Shown here one piece after another: positions 51,049 through 59,178 of a stretch of DNA of 64,000 bases. The translations under genes and the position numbers were made by a program. The notes under the pieces were generated by a model that ran no database searches, had not been told where the DNA came from, and saw only the letters and a list, made by a program, of their open reading frames with translations. The DNA lies in contig JAILIX010000042.1 in assembly GCA_024695065.1 (NCBI GenBank), positions 1-64,000 on the forward strand, written 5' to 3'. The first letter of the stretch is position 1. Each line of letters opens with the position of its first letter. Origin of the DNA: Fretibacterium sp. (GTDB lineage: Bacteria > Synergistota > Synergistia > Synergistales > Aminobacteriaceae).

Positions 51049-52182
51049 TCACTCCTTGAGCTTCACGCTGCCTTTGGCGAGCTTCCGTCCGCTTTCCTTG
51101 TCAAACAGAAGCAATCCGCTGCCTGAGAAGGTGAAGTACATCGGGGTGTTGACGTTGTAATCCACGCCGCCGAACTTTACACTCGTGAGGAGCTGCCCCT
51201 CAACCTTGAGCTGAACGATGGTTTCCATACCAGAGGGAAGCGCCGCGTAGACCTGCCCCTTCATTACGCCTTCCTCCAGATGGACGAACTCCGGCCGCAC
51301 TCCCAGGACAGCATTGTCCCTCCGGGTATCGTTCAGGTCTACAAGGGAGTCGTCGCCCTCGAAGAGAAAAGTCCGTCCCAGCGTTGAGAATTCAGCGGTA
51401 TGCATGCCAGTCTTCCGCGCAGAGACGGGAATGAAGTTTATCGTCGGGCTGCCCACGAACTCCGCTGCGAACAGGTTAGCGGGATCGTTGTAGACCCTCA
51501 GCGGAGGAGCGTACTGCTGAAGCAGACCGTTGTTCATCAGACAGACTCGGGTCGCCAAGGTCATGGCCTCCAGCTGGTCGTGGGTGACGTAAACAAAGGT
51601 AGAGTCCGTCTCAGCGTGGAGGCGCTTCAACTCTGTACGCATCTCAAGGCGGAGTTTGGCGTCCAGGTTGGACAGAGGTTCGTCCATGAACAGAACCTTT
51701 GGCGCAGGGGCGAGAGTGCGCGCAATGGCGACTCGCTGCTGCTGTCCGCCGGAGAGTTCGCTGGGATAACGTTTCTCAAAGGTCTCAATCTGGAGCAGAG
51801 CCAGCATTTCTTCCACGCGTTTACGTATGCGTTCCTGGGTCCAGCCAAGGTTCTCCAGACCGAAGGAGATATTCTGGTAGACCGTCATGTGGGGCCAGAG
51901 CGCGTAGTTCTGGAACAGGAAGCCGATGTCGCGCTTCGCCGGGGAGATATTGACGCCTGTCTCGGAGTCGAACACCACGGTGTCCCCTATGGTGATGCGG
52001 CCCATCGTGGGGGTCTCCAGCCCGGCGATCATGCGGAGAGTCGTGGTTTTACCGCAGCCGGATGGGCCCAGAAGCGTGATGAACTCCCGGTCCTCAATAA
52101 CCATGTTGAGGTCCTGCACGGCGTTGTGCGTGCCGGCCTTGTCAAAGCGCTTTGTGATGTGTTCCAATACAATCTTCGGCAT
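51049..52182 (-). CDS. ABC transporter ATP-binding protein, iron(III)/spermidine type (locus 1)
   Basis: 377 residues. Walker A GPSGCGKTT, Q-loop FLFQNYALWPH, signature ELSGGQQQRVA, Walker B VLFMDEPLSNLD and switch His THDQ are all intact. The C-terminal 110 residues are a TOBE-type regulatory domain. The family (FbpC/PotA/MalK-like) energises periplasmic-binding-protein-dependent uptake. ATG 52182 lies 6 bases from the permease stop in the operon order binding protein - permease - ATPase. Confidence 0.9.
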   Translation of the reverse strand: MPKIVLEHITKRFDKAGTHNAVQDLNMVIEDREFITLLGPSGCGKTTTLRMIAGLETPTMGRITIGDTVVFDSETGVNISPAKRDIGFLFQNYALWPHMTVYQNISFGLENLGWTQERIRKRVEEMLALLQIETFEKRYPSELSGGQQQRVAIARTLAPAPKVLFMDEPLSNLDAKLRLEMRTELKRLHAETDSTFVYVTHDQLEAMTLATRVCLMNNGLLQQYAPPLRVYNDPANLFAAEFVGSPTINFIPVSARKTGMHTAEFSTLGRTFLFEGDDSLVDLNDTRRDNAVLGVRPEFVHLEEGVMKGQVYAALPSGMETIVQLKVEGQLLTSVKFGGVDYNVNTPMYFTFSGSGLLLFDKESGRKLAKGSVKLKE

Positions 52183-52188
52183 TGATAA

Positions 52189-53997
52189 CTATCCTCCTAT
52201 GCCCCTGTCGAGGCTTGCGCCCGTCAGCTTGTTGACGGCGAACTGGATGACCAGCACCACAAGGATGATGAGCAGGTTGATGGCATTGCTGGCCTGAGTG
52301 AGGCCCGTGCGGCTGTACTCCTGAAGCAGTGTGGTGACCAGCGTCGTGTAGCTCGCGGCCAGAAGGACAAACAGGCTCATCTCCCTCATGCAGGAGATAA
52401 ACGGCAGCAGATATCCGCTGATAAAGCTGGCCTTCTGAATGGGGAACAGCACGCGCGCCATGCGCTTCCACCAGGGAACGCCCATCATAATCGCTGCTTC
52501 TTCAATCTCTCCGGAGAGCTGAAGCATGGCGCTGGTTCCAGCACGGGAGGCAAAGGGCATAAACTTCACGGAACCCACCAGCAGCAGCAGGAAGAAAGAG
52601 CTGTCCAGCCAGGTGAAGCCTTTTGTGTAGGACAACGCCAGGTACACCGCGCCAAAGCTCATGGACGGAATGAGGTAGGGGAGGAAAGCCAGATCGGACA
52701 TGAGCGTTGCTGCCCGGCTGCCGCGCTTGCGGGCCACGGCATAGCCAATCAAAATGCCGATTGTTCCCGCGAGAAGGGAGACCAGCACGCTCAGGAGGAG
52801 GCTGCGGCCCATAGCACGCCACATCGTAGCGCTGCGGAGAATGCCGATAGTGTCGCCTTTGTTGCTGCCTTCAAAGAGCTCAGTGGATGTCCAGTAACGC
52901 AGCGTAAAGGTTGACCAGTCTCCGGGGACCTCAAACAGGCTTTCCATTGCGAAAGATAAAAGCGGCATGATGGCGAAGAAAGCCACAATAATAATCATGA
53001 GCACGGCAGTGGGAATCCGTGCCCGGCCCAGATTAACAAGCGAGACCTGGCCGGATTTTCCCGTGACGGTGGTGAAGCTCTTGCGTGTGCCGGTGAACCA
53101 GTTGTTCAGCGTCAGGATTCCGATGGAGAAAATCATCAGCACGATAGCGACGACGTAGCCCTGGCCGATGGTGAAGCCGGTGTTGATAAGGTTGCGCATC
53201 TGCACAGAGATAGAGACGAAGTTGTTGCCGGAGTTGATGCTGCTCTTGTTCAGGAAGAAAGGCACGGTGAATGAACTGATGGAACTGGAGAACACCAGAA
53301 GTATGGTGCTGATCAGCGCTGGCAGCACAATAGGCAGTGTGATCCTCCGGAGGATCTTGAACCGGCTTGCCTTCAGCACGGTGGCTGCTTCCTCAAGGTT
53401 GGCGTCCATGTTGCGGAGAATGCCTCCGATGAGGATGTAGGCAAAGGGCGCGTAGTGCAGACCAAGACTCATGGCGCAGGGCCACAGCCCGTAGACCATG
53501 GACTCCGGCACGCAGATGCCTGTTGTGGACTGGAGGATGCCCATACCGGCGTTGATGCCTGTGTTCTTGAAGAAGTTTTCCCAGAACATGGCCATGGACC
53601 AGCTCGGCATGATGTAGGGAAAAACGAAGACCGTGGATATAAACTGCTTGGCCGGGAGGTCGGAGCGCGTGATGAACCACGCCACCATCCCGCCGAACAG
53701 CACCGCCACAAAGCAGGAGATTATCGCCATGAGGGCGGATTCCCACAGCGGGATCCAGAATTTCGTCTCAGCGTAGTTGAACTCCTTGCTCGTCAGGAGT
53801 TCCGTCCAGTGATGGAAGGTCCAGCTTCCCTCCTCAACATCATCTCCAATCCAGATGGCCTCCTGGTTGCCGTTGACCCTGAACGAGCCCACCAGCAGGG
53901 TTCCCAGCGGGAGAACCACTGCCAGCAGCAGCAGCGTCAGAAAAATGACCGTAATCAGGTTTGCCGGCTTTGAACAGTATGATTTGATTTTTTCCAT
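52189..53997 (-). CDS. ABC transporter permease, fused double-domain FbpB type (locus 1)
   Basis: 602 residues with two homologous halves, each with about six helices and an EAA loop: NLEEAATVLKASRFKILRRITLP in the first and EIEEAAIMMGVPWWKRMARVLFP in the second. Fused permeases of this kind belong to iron(III), thiamine or phosphonate importers. One long extracytoplasmic loop follows the first helix (about 35-70). It lies downstream of the binding protein gene across a tandem-repeat region and terminator-like hairpin, so it may be expressed at a lower level than the binding protein. Confidence 0.9.
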   Translation of the reverse strand: MEKIKSYCSKPANLITVIFLTLLLLAVVLPLGTLLVGSFRVNGNQEAIWIGDDVEEGSWTFHHWTELLTSKEFNYAETKFWIPLWESALMAIISCFVAVLFGGMVAWFITRSDLPAKQFISTVFVFPYIMPSWSMAMFWENFFKNTGINAGMGILQSTTGICVPESMVYGLWPCAMSLGLHYAPFAYILIGGILRNMDANLEEAATVLKASRFKILRRITLPIVLPALISTILLVFSSSISSFTVPFFLNKSSINSGNNFVSISVQMRNLINTGFTIGQGYVVAIVLMIFSIGILTLNNWFTGTRKSFTTVTGKSGQVSLVNLGRARIPTAVLMIIIVAFFAIMPLLSFAMESLFEVPGDWSTFTLRYWTSTELFEGSNKGDTIGILRSATMWRAMGRSLLLSVLVSLLAGTIGILIGYAVARKRGSRAATLMSDLAFLPYLIPSMSFGAVYLALSYTKGFTWLDSSFFLLLLVGSVKFMPFASRAGTSAMLQLSGEIEEAAIMMGVPWWKRMARVLFPIQKASFISGYLLPFISCMREMSLFVLLAASYTTLVTTLLQEYSRTGLTQASNAINLLIILVVLVIQFAVNKLTGASLDRGIGG

Positions 53998-54008
53998 AAA
54001 CTCACCTT

Positions 54009-54112
54009 CTGAATTTAAAGCTCACGCCGCATGGCTGAATTCAAAGCTTACGTCGCATGGCTGAAATTAAAGCTCACGCCGCACAGCTGAGTTCAGAGCC
54101 CGCGCCGCGTGG
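54009..54112. repeat. Four tandem 26-base repeats
   Basis: Units at 54009-54034, 54035-54060, 54061-54086 and 54087-54112, each of the form CTGAATTTAAAGCTCACGCC plus GCATGG with a few differences. They lie between the permease and binding protein genes of ABC locus 1. No spacers are present, so this is not a CRISPR. Confidence 0.85.
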
Positions 54113-54121
54113 CTGAAGGGG

Positions 54122-54154
54122 GAAAAACCGCCTCCTCCCCTGGGAGGAGGCGGT
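54122..54154 (-). terminator. Intra-operon terminator after the binding protein gene (locus 1)
   Basis: ACCGCCTCCTCC (54127-54138) pairs with GGAGGAGGCGGT (54143-54154), a perfect 12-base-pair stem with loop CCTG; the minus strand then reads TTTTT. It probably makes transcription of the permease and ATPase genes partial. Confidence 0.85.
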
Positions 54155-54180
54155 GCGAAAAAACAGACTTGCAGCTGAAA

Positions 54181-55449
54181 TTATCTGCCAGCCATCTGCA
54201 TATTGATGAATTTCACCACGGAACGGTAGGCGGAGTCAAGGTACTCCACGTTCTCGACGATGCACCTTTCCTTCCACTGGGAGAGGGCCGGGTCAGCGGG
54301 AATGCCGTTAGCAGGGTCGCCGGACATGGTAGGAACGCTCTGGTTGCCGGAGTAATATCCCATGATGTTGCCCCAGCCTGCATTGAAGCCCTCCTGGGTC
54401 AGCAGGTAACGGATGAAGAGACAGGCAGTGTAGGGCAGACGTGCGGTCCTCGGAATCAGTGTCCACATGTTATAAACAAAACCATTGAAGCCTTCAACCT
54501 CAAAATTCCAGCCCGCTGCAGCCACGGTTCCGGCAAAGAACTTGTCCGTACCCTTGTACTCGTCTTTGAAGTACTCGTAGTCCTTCAGCTTGTTCAACCC
54601 CGCGAAGATAATCCGTCCATCGTCAGCATAGGAGTTGAGGGATTTGATCTCACGGGTGTCGGAGGCGTGCCAGTAGCCTACGTTCCTGAGGAACTCCGCG
54701 ATAAACTTGAATCCGATGTTGTGGTAGCCCTCCGCGGCGGGATCGCAGTCCTTTCCAAAATAGCTCTTATAAGCCTTTGACAGTTTTTCGCAGGAGCTCT
54801 CACTGGTAAGCATGATGAGGAAGTTCATATTCACGTCCTCTCCCAGGGGGCTCTGGAAGGAAACATTATGCAGTCCCTTCAGGCTTACGCCGTCAGCTCC
54901 GGTCATCTGCCAGACGTTCCTGAGCTGGTCCATGCCAACCTTCGTCCTGTCAAAGATGAAGATTTTGTTGAAAGTGACGCCGACCAGGGGATTCTGGTCT
55001 TCCTCTGCAATGCCGAACTCCGGTCCCTGGGGAACGTAGCTCAGCAGGAAGTGGGTGTCCAGCATGGCGTTCTTCAGGAAGGAAGCGTCCTGAAGCATGA
55101 CGAAGTCGGCAATGTAGCTGCCAGCCTTCTGTGCGGCGCTCAGCTTGGGCTGATACTCGCTACCCTTCTTGCTGTTGTAGGCCGTACGGCCTGCCGCCCA
55201 GGGGTACTTCTTCTCAAACTTTGCCAGAGCCTTCTTAACCCCGCTGGTCAGGGAATCTGCGTTGAAGATAAAATCGGAGTTAGCCTCCATTTCCGCCTTG
55301 GCAGCAGCCTCCAGCTCCGCGAGGGACATCCCCTGCGCGGCCTTGATGGACGCCTCAACATCCGCTGCGCAGGCCGCAGCAGCGAACGCCATCACAAGCG
55401 CGCACGCTGTTACAAGAACCCATTTTCCATTGCCCATTGCCTTTCTCAT
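54181..55449 (-). CDS. ABC transporter substrate-binding protein (locus 1)
   Basis: 422 residues with a Sec signal peptide (WVLVTACALVMAFAAAACAA; cleavage near 25-30). The mature protein has the two-lobe extracellular binding protein pattern (AKFEKKYPW, ADFVMLQDAS, FNKIFIFDR, GFNGFVYNMWTLIPRTA, ACLFIRYLLTQEGFN). It is longer than typical FbpA (about 330) and the ligand is not clear; iron is inferred from the permease and ATPase. ATG 55449 with AAGGAG at 8 bases is preferred to GTG 55458. Confidence 0.85.
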   Translation of the reverse strand: MRKAMGNGKWVLVTACALVMAFAAAACAADVEASIKAAQGMSLAELEAAAKAEMEANSDFIFNADSLTSGVKKALAKFEKKYPWAAGRTAYNSKKGSEYQPKLSAAQKAGSYIADFVMLQDASFLKNAMLDTHFLLSYVPQGPEFGIAEEDQNPLVGVTFNKIFIFDRTKVGMDQLRNVWQMTGADGVSLKGLHNVSFQSPLGEDVNMNFLIMLTSESSCEKLSKAYKSYFGKDCDPAAEGYHNIGFKFIAEFLRNVGYWHASDTREIKSLNSYADDGRIIFAGLNKLKDYEYFKDEYKGTDKFFAGTVAAAGWNFEVEGFNGFVYNMWTLIPRTARLPYTACLFIRYLLTQEGFNAGWGNIMGYYSGNQSVPTMSGDPANGIPADPALSQWKERCIVENVEYLDSAYRSVVKFINMQMAGR

Positions 55450-55541
55450 TTCCGTCACTCCTTCTGATTTTTAACTCAATTTTACGCAGAGTCGACTCTT
55501 CCTATTATAGAAAAATTATGATATTTGTGCAAATTGCCGAC

Positions 55542-56519
55542 TCATACCGTCCGCTGGGATATACCCTTCATGCCGGAGACGGCCCAGTCCTCGTTCATGG
55601 CTGAGACAACACTGCCGCAGTACGTACACTGGGCGGAGGCGTTGAGCGTCAGAGGCGCGCCGCAGTGCGGGCAGTTCACAGTCCGGATTTCGCCGCCTTC
55701 CTGAGTCTGAACTCCCGTTTTCCGGACCAGCTCCCACTCGTACTCCATGAACTTTTCGCGATTCCTGTCTCCGGAGACCACACTGCCTGTCCTGTCGTCC
55801 AGAATGTAGCTCACGATTCTGGCTTTCAGCCGCACGGCGAGATAATCCATCCCGCCGGACTGCCAGTACCCCAGGATGTTTGTGTCCAGCACGGCAATGT
55901 TCTCTGTGCAGTCTGTCCGGCGGGCCTTACGGAGCCCGTCGAGCTGAAGGTCCATCTGGTTGTAGAAGGCGTCTGTCATGTAGGGCCTCAGGGACGAGAT
56001 ATCTTTGTCGTGCCAGGCGTCCTGCATCCGTACGTAGAGGTTCGCGAGGTGCGCCCTGAGTTTCGCCTCGTCAAACTGCGGATCCAGCGTGAGGTAACCG
56101 CTGATGGGCATCAGGCTGCGGTTTGCGGGCAAGGCCTCGTTGAATGCAGGTCCCTGATGAGAGGCTTCCTGTTTTTTCCTGCGCTGACTCAGGATGATGA
56201 TTCCAACAACGATGATGACGATGATCGCTATCATCCCGTCCTCAAAATCCGATGAGAGAGACAAACCCAGAGCGGCTGCCGCAAAGAGATCCCCGCCGCC
56301 GCTGTAGCTTCTCCGGCTGCTGCCTCCGCCGCTCCAGCCGCCTCCGCTGCCTCCACCGCTCCAACCGCCTCCGCCACCTCCGCTGTGGCCTCCGCCTCCG
56401 CCGTAGTCGCTGTTGCCCGAGAACCCGCCGAAGTCGGCCCAGGTTCCGTTCGGAACCAGACACAGGCAGAAGGACAGCAGAAGGACTGCCGTCAAAATCC
56501 CGAAGAATTTTTTCCTCAT
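55542..56519 (-). CDS. Secreted/membrane Tim44-like protein with zinc ribbon
   Basis: 325 residues. Signal-like hydrophobic start (FFGILTAVLLLSFCLCL), then a Gly/Ser/Trp-rich low-complexity stretch (about 38-75), one membrane helix (DGMIAIIVIIVVGIIIL, about 90-112), a Tim44-like domain (about 150-285; RMQDAWHDKDISSLRPYMTD) and a C-terminal zinc ribbon VNCPHCGAPL...AQCTYCGSVV. Similar Tim44-domain proteins occur in many bacteria without known function. ATG 56519 has GGAGG 7 bases upstream. It diverges from the propeller gene. Confidence 0.8.
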   Translation of the reverse strand: MRKKFFGILTAVLLLSFCLCLVPNGTWADFGGFSGNSDYGGGGGHSGGGGGGWSGGGSGGGWSGGGSSRRSYSGGGDLFAAAALGLSLSSDFEDGMIAIIVIIVVGIIILSQRRKKQEASHQGPAFNEALPANRSLMPISGYLTLDPQFDEAKLRAHLANLYVRMQDAWHDKDISSLRPYMTDAFYNQMDLQLDGLRKARRTDCTENIAVLDTNILGYWQSGGMDYLAVRLKARIVSYILDDRTGSVVSGDRNREKFMEYEWELVRKTGVQTQEGGEIRTVNCPHCGAPLTLNASAQCTYCGSVVSAMNEDWAVSGMKGISQRTV

Positions 56520-56629
56520 GAGATACCTCCGTAAAAAAAGCGCCGGATGGCTGGCGCGAAATTATCCTTTTGAGATATCATAACATAAAAAGGAGGCCCG
56601 GTGGCCACTTTCAGAGGAGGTTATGTGGA

Positions 56630-57661
56630 ATGAAACGTTTTCTTTACGCAATGCTGTGTGTGGTTCTTCTGGCCGGACAGGCCGGAGCATGGCGAGGTGA
56701 GGTGGGCTGGACATTTCAGGCGGGGTCCGGACTCACCAGCGGCATTGCTGTTGCTGGCGGACTGGTGCTTGTTGGAGATGGGAGCGGAGTACTCTATGCC
56801 GTGCAGAGGGCGTCAGGGCAGCAGGCCTGGGCCTATCAGGGAACAAATACCATCGTGGGCACACCCTCGGTTGCGGAGGACAATGTGATTTTTGCCCAGG
56901 CGGACGGAACTTTGACGTGCCTTCGCCTTTCAGACGGCTCCGTTGTGTGGCAGAGCCTTGCCGCTGAGAGCGGGTCTGAGACGCTGACAGATGGGACAGC
57001 TATGGGTGGCGGCAGGGTTTTCTTCGTCAAAGGAGATGGCCGGCTCCATGCTCTGAGCGTGACGGACGGCAAGCCGCTCTGGACTTACGAATCCAGCCAG
57101 GAACTTCGCAGCGCCCCGGCGTTCGGCGAAGGATCTCTCCTGCTGGGGGACCAGGGAGGCGTGTTCAGCGTCCTTGATCCGAAGAACGGCCATCGTCTGA
57201 CCGGCGGCGGTGCGGGGGGCGCCATCAACACTCCGTCCATCAGTGAGGGCAGCGTATTTTTCTCAAGCTGGGACGGATCCGTTCAGCGTGTCAGGCTCAA
57301 GGGCAACATCCCCCAGTGGAAAGTTAATGTGGAGGATCCCGTGACGACTTCTCCCACTGTTGCAGGAGGAAAGGTTTTTGTGGGGACAGCCAGGGGGAAC
57401 ATCGCTGCTATGGATGCGAAGAACGGAAAAATCCTGTGGCAGTTCAACACACAGGGCGGCAACGTCATGGCACAGCCCGTTGTCGGAGAGGGGATGGTGT
57501 TCGCCGGAGGTGGTCAGGGTGTCCTTTCCATTCTCAATGCCGCGACGGGAAAGCTCCTCTCAAGCTTCACCACCGGTGCAGGCATCAGCGGAACTCCTGC
57601 CTTTGAGGGCGGCGTGCTCTACCTGGGCAGTGAGGATGGCAACCTGTATGCAATCATGTGA
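56630..57661 (+). CDS. Secreted PQQ-like beta-propeller repeat protein
   Basis: 343 residues with a signal peptide (FLYAMLCVVLLAGQAGAWRG). At least seven repeats of the form G.VF(F/V)G...G.L.ALD...G...W.. follow (for example GGKVFVGTARGNIAAMDAKNG, KILWQFNT), the BamB/PQQ-enzyme propeller. No PQQ catalytic residues are evident, so it is probably a structural or binding propeller in the periplasm or outer membrane. ATG 56630 follows GAGGAGG at 9 bases. Ends before a short terminator. Confidence 0.85.
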   Translation: MKRFLYAMLCVVLLAGQAGAWRGEVGWTFQAGSGLTSGIAVAGGLVLVGDGSGVLYAVQRASGQQAWAYQGTNTIVGTPSVAEDNVIFAQADGTLTCLRLSDGSVVWQSLAAESGSETLTDGTAMGGGRVFFVKGDGRLHALSVTDGKPLWTYESSQELRSAPAFGEGSLLLGDQGGVFSVLDPKNGHRLTGGGAGGAINTPSISEGSVFFSSWDGSVQRVRLKGNIPQWKVNVEDPVTTSPTVAGGKVFVGTARGNIAAMDAKNGKILWQFNTQGGNVMAQPVVGEGMVFAGGGQGVLSILNAATGKLLSSFTTGAGISGTPAFEGGVLYLGSEDGNLYAIM

Positions 57662-57726
57662 GGTGCTGTAGCCGCTTTTTTGTGTAAAAATCTTCGGTAA
57701 AATCACGATTTCAGGAGAACATGGGG

Positions 57727-57750
57727 AAAGGGGAGATGTATCTCCCCTTT
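57727..57750 (+). terminator. Terminator after the beta-propeller gene
   Basis: AAAGGGGAGA (57727-57736), loop TGTA, TCTCCCCTTT (57741-57750): a perfect 10-base-pair stem ending in TTT. Confidence 0.7.
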
Positions 57751-58027
57751 CATGTCCTCTTCTGTTCTGAGCTGAGCAGCAGGGGGTCTTTCGTTGGGTA
57801 CCTTTAGTCCCGGAGGGGCTGAGTCTCCTTCCTGACAACCCAGCCCTAATTATTAATAATTTTTCACCTGTGCAGGCCGTGAGAGTGTGGCCGCTTAATT
57901 GCGCCACTTTTATGATATAATAAATTTACACTATGATTGATAGTTTAATCAGGGGCGTTGACTGCCCCGGGGAGCGCAGGGGGGTATTTCCCCCTCGCGT
58001 CAGATTAAAAGAGGAGGTCCTATAGGT
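57751..58027 (+). promoter_or_regulatory. Leader region of ABC locus 2 with promoter and structured RNA candidate
   Basis: No gene seen. TATAAT at 57916-57921 is a likely -10. The transcript would then contain a possible three-stem structure at 57944-58009 (listed separately) and a GAGGAGG ribosome site at 58011-58017. The stretch 57780-57870 has no recognisable element. Confidence 0.45.
57944..58009 (+). repeat. Three-stem leader element, possibly palindromic repeat family 1 copy E
   Basis: P1 TTTAATC (57944-57950) with GATTAAA (58003-58009); P2 GGGGC (57952-57956) with GCCCC (57964-57968); P3 AGGGGG (57978-57983) with CCCCCT (57990-57995), extended by GCG/CGC across a bulge. Together they could fold as a three-way junction ending right before the ribosome site. 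The P3 arm and the ATTAAA end resemble repeat copies A and B. Confidence 0.5.
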
Positions 58028-59092
58028 ATGAGGAAAGGCATGTTCTTGTTCCTGGCGTTGTGTGGGGTTTTGTTCTGCGCCGCGTTTGCGTCCGCTGATG
58101 AAGGGATTGACTGGCGCGCATACGAGGGCAGCGAGCTTATGGTGTATGGCGGTTCTGACGAACCCCATGTTGCGGCTGTCTGCAAAGCGTTTGAGGTCAA
58201 AACGGGGATTAAGACCAGCTACATCCGTCTCAGCGGCAACGACTGCTTTACCCGTATCAAGGAGGAACGGGACAATCCTCAGGCCGATGTCTGGTACGGC
58301 GGCACGTGGGATCCCTATATCGCCGCAGCGAAAGAGGGTCTGCTGCATCCCTATAAGGAGTGCAAGGGCGTTGCGAACTATCGCAGCGAGCAGTATGCTG
58401 TCGGCTATCCCAACTGGTTTGGCATCTACTCTGGCTGGATTGGCTTCATCTGCGACGGCGAGGAGCTGAAGGCCCGCGGGCTTGAGATTCCCAAATCCTG
58501 GGTGGATCTGACAAAGCCGGAGTATAAAAACATGCTGGTGCTGGCCAACCCCGGCGCTACGGGCACGGGCGTGATGGTGACGTCCATCCTGTTCCAGATT
58601 TTTGGGCCGGAGAAAGCTGTCGAGATGATAGCGGCTATGGATAAGAACGTGACGACCTACGTGAAGACTGGTTCCGGCACATCCCATCAGGTTGCGCTGG
58701 GCGAGGCTGCCATTGGCGTCGGGTTCCTGCACACCGGCCTTGACTATAAGGCCAATCAGGGCTATGACAACTTCGTGCTGGCCGGCCCCTCCGAGGGAAC
58801 AGGCTATGAAGTGGGCGGGGCGGCCATTATTGAGGGCTGCAAGCATCTGGACGAGGCTAAACTGTTTATCGAGTATGCTCTGACTCCAGAGTGTCAGCAG
58901 ATCGGACAGACGGTCGGCTCCCTTCAGTTCCTGACCGTGAAGGGCGCTAAGGATCCGGAGGCTGCTCAGGAGCTTCTCAAGATGAACATCAAGCTGATCA
59001 ACTACGATTCCGAGTGGACAGGGGCCAACAAGAATATGTTGATCGAGAAGTGGAACAGCGCCATTTCCAAGGAAAAAGTTCAGCAGAAATAA
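58028..59092 (+). CDS. Iron-type ABC transporter substrate-binding protein (locus 2)
   Basis: 354 residues with a signal peptide (MFLFLALCGVLFCAAFASA). FbpA/AfuA-like: LMVYGGSDEPHVAAVCKAFE, QADVWYGGTWDPYIAAAKEG, YPNWFGIYSGWIGFICDGE and PGATGTGVMVTSILFQ. This family binds ferric iron, sometimes as a chelate, or organophosphonates. It starts at ATG 58028 after GAGGAGG, is followed by a hairpin terminator, and is not close in sequence to the binding protein of locus 1. Confidence 0.88.
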   Translation: MRKGMFLFLALCGVLFCAAFASADEGIDWRAYEGSELMVYGGSDEPHVAAVCKAFEVKTGIKTSYIRLSGNDCFTRIKEERDNPQADVWYGGTWDPYIAAAKEGLLHPYKECKGVANYRSEQYAVGYPNWFGIYSGWIGFICDGEELKARGLEIPKSWVDLTKPEYKNMLVLANPGATGTGVMVTSILFQIFGPEKAVEMIAAMDKNVTTYVKTGSGTSHQVALGEAAIGVGFLHTGLDYKANQGYDNFVLAGPSEGTGYEVGGAAIIEGCKHLDEAKLFIEYALTPECQQIGQTVGSLQFLTVKGAKDPEAAQELLKMNIKLINYDSEWTGANKNMLIEKWNSAISKEKVQQK

Positions 59093-59112
59093 TCATTGTA
59101 ACCGGCTAAGAC

Positions 59113-59143
59113 AAGGCCGTCTGCCTAATTGACAGACGGCCTT
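59113..59143 (+). terminator. Intra-operon terminator after the binding protein gene (locus 2)
   Basis: AAGGCCGTCTG (59113-59123) pairs with CAGACGGCCTT (59133-59143). As in locus 1, it separates the binding protein gene from permease and ATPase, which would lower their expression. Confidence 0.8.
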
Positions 59144-59178
59144 TATGATTGTAACAGGCGATATGCGAGGTGATTGAA

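Noticed and set aside
54009-54112. Tandem repeats as a possible CRISPR
   Set aside because: Units are directly adjacent with no spacers, and no cas genes are nearby.
57800-57845. GGGGCTGAG-containing stretch suggestive of a TPP riboswitch
   Set aside because: The second THI-box half is absent and the downstream gene is not thiamine-related by clear motifs.
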